Shown here piece by piece: positions 63,130-64,000 of a DNA stretch of 64,000 nucleotides; position 1 is the first letter of the stretch, and each line of letters starts with the position of its first letter. Origin of the DNA: an uncultured Prevotella sp. (GTDB taxonomy: Bacteria; Bacteroidota; Bacteroidia; Bacteroidales; Bacteroidaceae); contig CAKPYB010000009.1 of assembly GCA_934202525.1 (NCBI GenBank), forward strand, positions 40,110 to 104,109. The letters are read 5' to 3'. A model generated the notes under the pieces. It was not told where the DNA came from and did not search any database. It saw only the letters and a list, made by a program, of their open reading frames with translations. Position numbers and translations under genes: made by a program.

Positions 63130-63291
63130 AAATATCACTTCCTCCATCCTCACCAACTTACCAGCTACAAACTGCATGATGATTTTATGGAGCGTTGTAC
63201 CCTGACGCAGCACCTCGACCCTTGGAACTGCGGCATATCGCTTGATTTGTTCCTCAGCCTCTTGCCATTGGCTTTCTGCGGTAGAATGCAA
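63127..63291 (-). pseudogene. C-terminal fragment of a DUF1703/PD-(D/E)XK family protein
   Basis: A 54-codon open stretch bounded by a stop upstream, with no proper start. It encodes EEQIKRYAAVPRVEVL...TTLHKIIMQFVAGKLVRMEEV, the typical end of Bacteroidetes AAA-ATPase-like/PD-(D/E)XK (DUF1703) proteins. The rest of the gene is absent. Confidence 0.55.
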
Positions 63292-63309
63292 TTACGGACT
63301 CATTGATAA

Positions 63310-63513
63310 ACAGAGTCTCCTTCAAGAGCATGGCTAGACAGAAATACCCAGTACGCCTACATTGATCAGGAACTTTGGATATTACTCTCCCATCCTACTT
63401 ATCGGAATAAATTTAAGAAGTATATCATAGAGAAGAAAGTTCTCAATGTTTTCAAAGAAGAAAAGAACAAGGGCGGATTTAAGGCTTTGCTGCAATTGTT
63501 GATGGTAATATAA
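63310..63513 (+). pseudogene. Unrecognised gene fragment
   Basis: Open from after a TAA (63307-63309) to TAA 63511-63513 without a start codon near its beginning: AWLDRNTQYAYIDQELWILL ... EEKNKGGFKALLQLLMVI. Protein-like composition (charged helices) but no family I recognise. Probably the 3' end of a lost gene, opposite in direction to the DUF1703 fragment. Confidence 0.35.
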
Positions 63514-63556
63514 AAACAACATGAAATGGATTATAAAGATGCCGCTAATTCTTTCA

Positions 63557-63706
63557 TTACAAGACATTAAATCTCACAGGCTCCTCGCCTGTACGTAATT
63601 TGTAGTCTTCATAAAGCATCTTCTGCATCTTGTCAACCATGGCTTTTTTTGTGGCCTTGGCAGATTTCCAACGTCTAAGCGCCTCTTCTCTTGTTAATTT
63701 ATTCAT
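63557..63706 (-). CDS. Small helical protein, 49 aa
   Basis: ATG 63706, TAA 63557-63559, with GGAGG about 10 nt before the start. The product begins MNKLTREEALRRWKSAKATK and ends EEPVRFNVL: highly charged, mostly helical, no signal or membrane segment. A TATCTTTG box lies at 63815-63822, so the unit has a promoter and a leader near 100 nt. Small-antitoxin-like in composition, but no partner gene is next to it. Function unknown. Confidence 0.6.
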   Translation of the reverse strand: MNKLTREEALRRWKSAKATKKAMVDKMQKMLYEDYKLRTGEEPVRFNVL

Positions 63707-63814
63707 ATCCAATCCTCCATTATTAAATTATGAGCATCCCAAATGTCCGCTCTTTCTAAATTTCATTCTACCAGATTAAGCTTTCAAGAACTACTATCCG
63801 GAAGAATACGACTG

Positions 63815-63822
63815 CAAAGATA
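63815..63822 (-). promoter_or_regulatory. -7 box for the 49-aa protein gene
   Basis: TATCTTTG on the minus strand. Confidence 0.5.
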
Positions 63823-63961
63823 CGGATTATTTTTGAAACTAAAGCATCTTTATCCTAATAAAATGCAGATTAATTTTATTTTAGCAACACGGCTGCAAAG
63901 AAACAGTATCTGGTAGAGTGTAGGTAAGCGGCTCCGCGTTTATACCTTGCATAATTCAAAA

Positions 63962-64000
63962 AAGCAGTAACAGCTGATTAAACTAATGCTGTTACTGCTT
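63962..64000. terminator. Strong hairpin at the right window edge
   Basis: A perfect 13-bp stem AAGCAGTAACAGC/GCTGTTACTGCTT (63962-63974 with 63988-64000), preceded by a run of A, i.e. a U-run on the minus strand. Probably terminates a gene right of the window. Confidence 0.65.

Overview
The window reads as a chromosomal segment of a Bacteroidales bacterium, most like Prevotella/Segatella. Reasons: the Bacteroidetes promoter box (TAnnTTTG) precedes most transcription units; there is a short primary sigma factor without region 1.1; there are Oar-like TonB-dependent receptors and families largely limited to Bacteroidetes (DUF4836, DUF3256, DUF3078, DUF6722, a T9SS type B sorting domain). No rRNA, tRNA, CRISPR array or intact insertion sequence was seen.

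Layout. 0-8.5 kb: the end of a nucleotide-sugar dehydrogenase, a lone receiver-domain protein, and a one-carbon/fermentation block (pflA, pflB, thiE, fhs, queH); between pflA and pflB sit a DUF6722 gene and two tiny membrane-peptide genes. 8.7-18.3 kb: a metallophosphoesterase, a secreted serine hydrolase and two paralogous Oar-like receptors. 18.5-24.8 kb: an ABC exporter pair, DUF4836 lipoprotein, rsmE, a bifunctional nuclease and a nucleoside MFS permease. 24.9-30.1 kb: split chromate transporter, a likely small RNA, DUF3256, a second DUF6722/micropeptide locus, and ppdK. 30.1-31 kb: a gene-free stretch packed with repeats. 31-38.7 kb: rlmD, porin, DUF3078, pyrG, yidC.

38.8-41.5 kb is a toxin-antitoxin island: a three-gene hipB-hipS-hipT locus, a truncated HicB, and an MNT/HEPN pair. 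Long palindromes sharing one sequence bracket it, and that sequence also occurs at the hipB promoter. 41.5-57.4 kb returns to core genes: DUF1846, O-acetylhomoserine sulfhydrylase, S9 peptidase, POT peptide transporter, rpoD, a WG-repeat protein, an MFS carrier, a PorT-like barrel, a LysM/periplasmic-binding protein, a minimal T9SS type B protein and uvrA.

57.5-64 kb is an AT-rich accessory region: an Rpn/PD-(D/E)XK protein, gene fragments, tandem repeats, and a tight four-gene operon. The operon encodes an EcoRI-family adenine methyltransferase, a DUF262-HNH (GmrSD-like) nuclease, a VanZ-like membrane protein and a membrane SHOCT protein. About 325 nt of leader precede it, holding a 36-codon ORF, a 188-nt rod-like fold and a possible competing terminator. 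This is the strongest candidate for an undescribed system: a restriction-like core joined to two membrane proteins under possible attenuation control.
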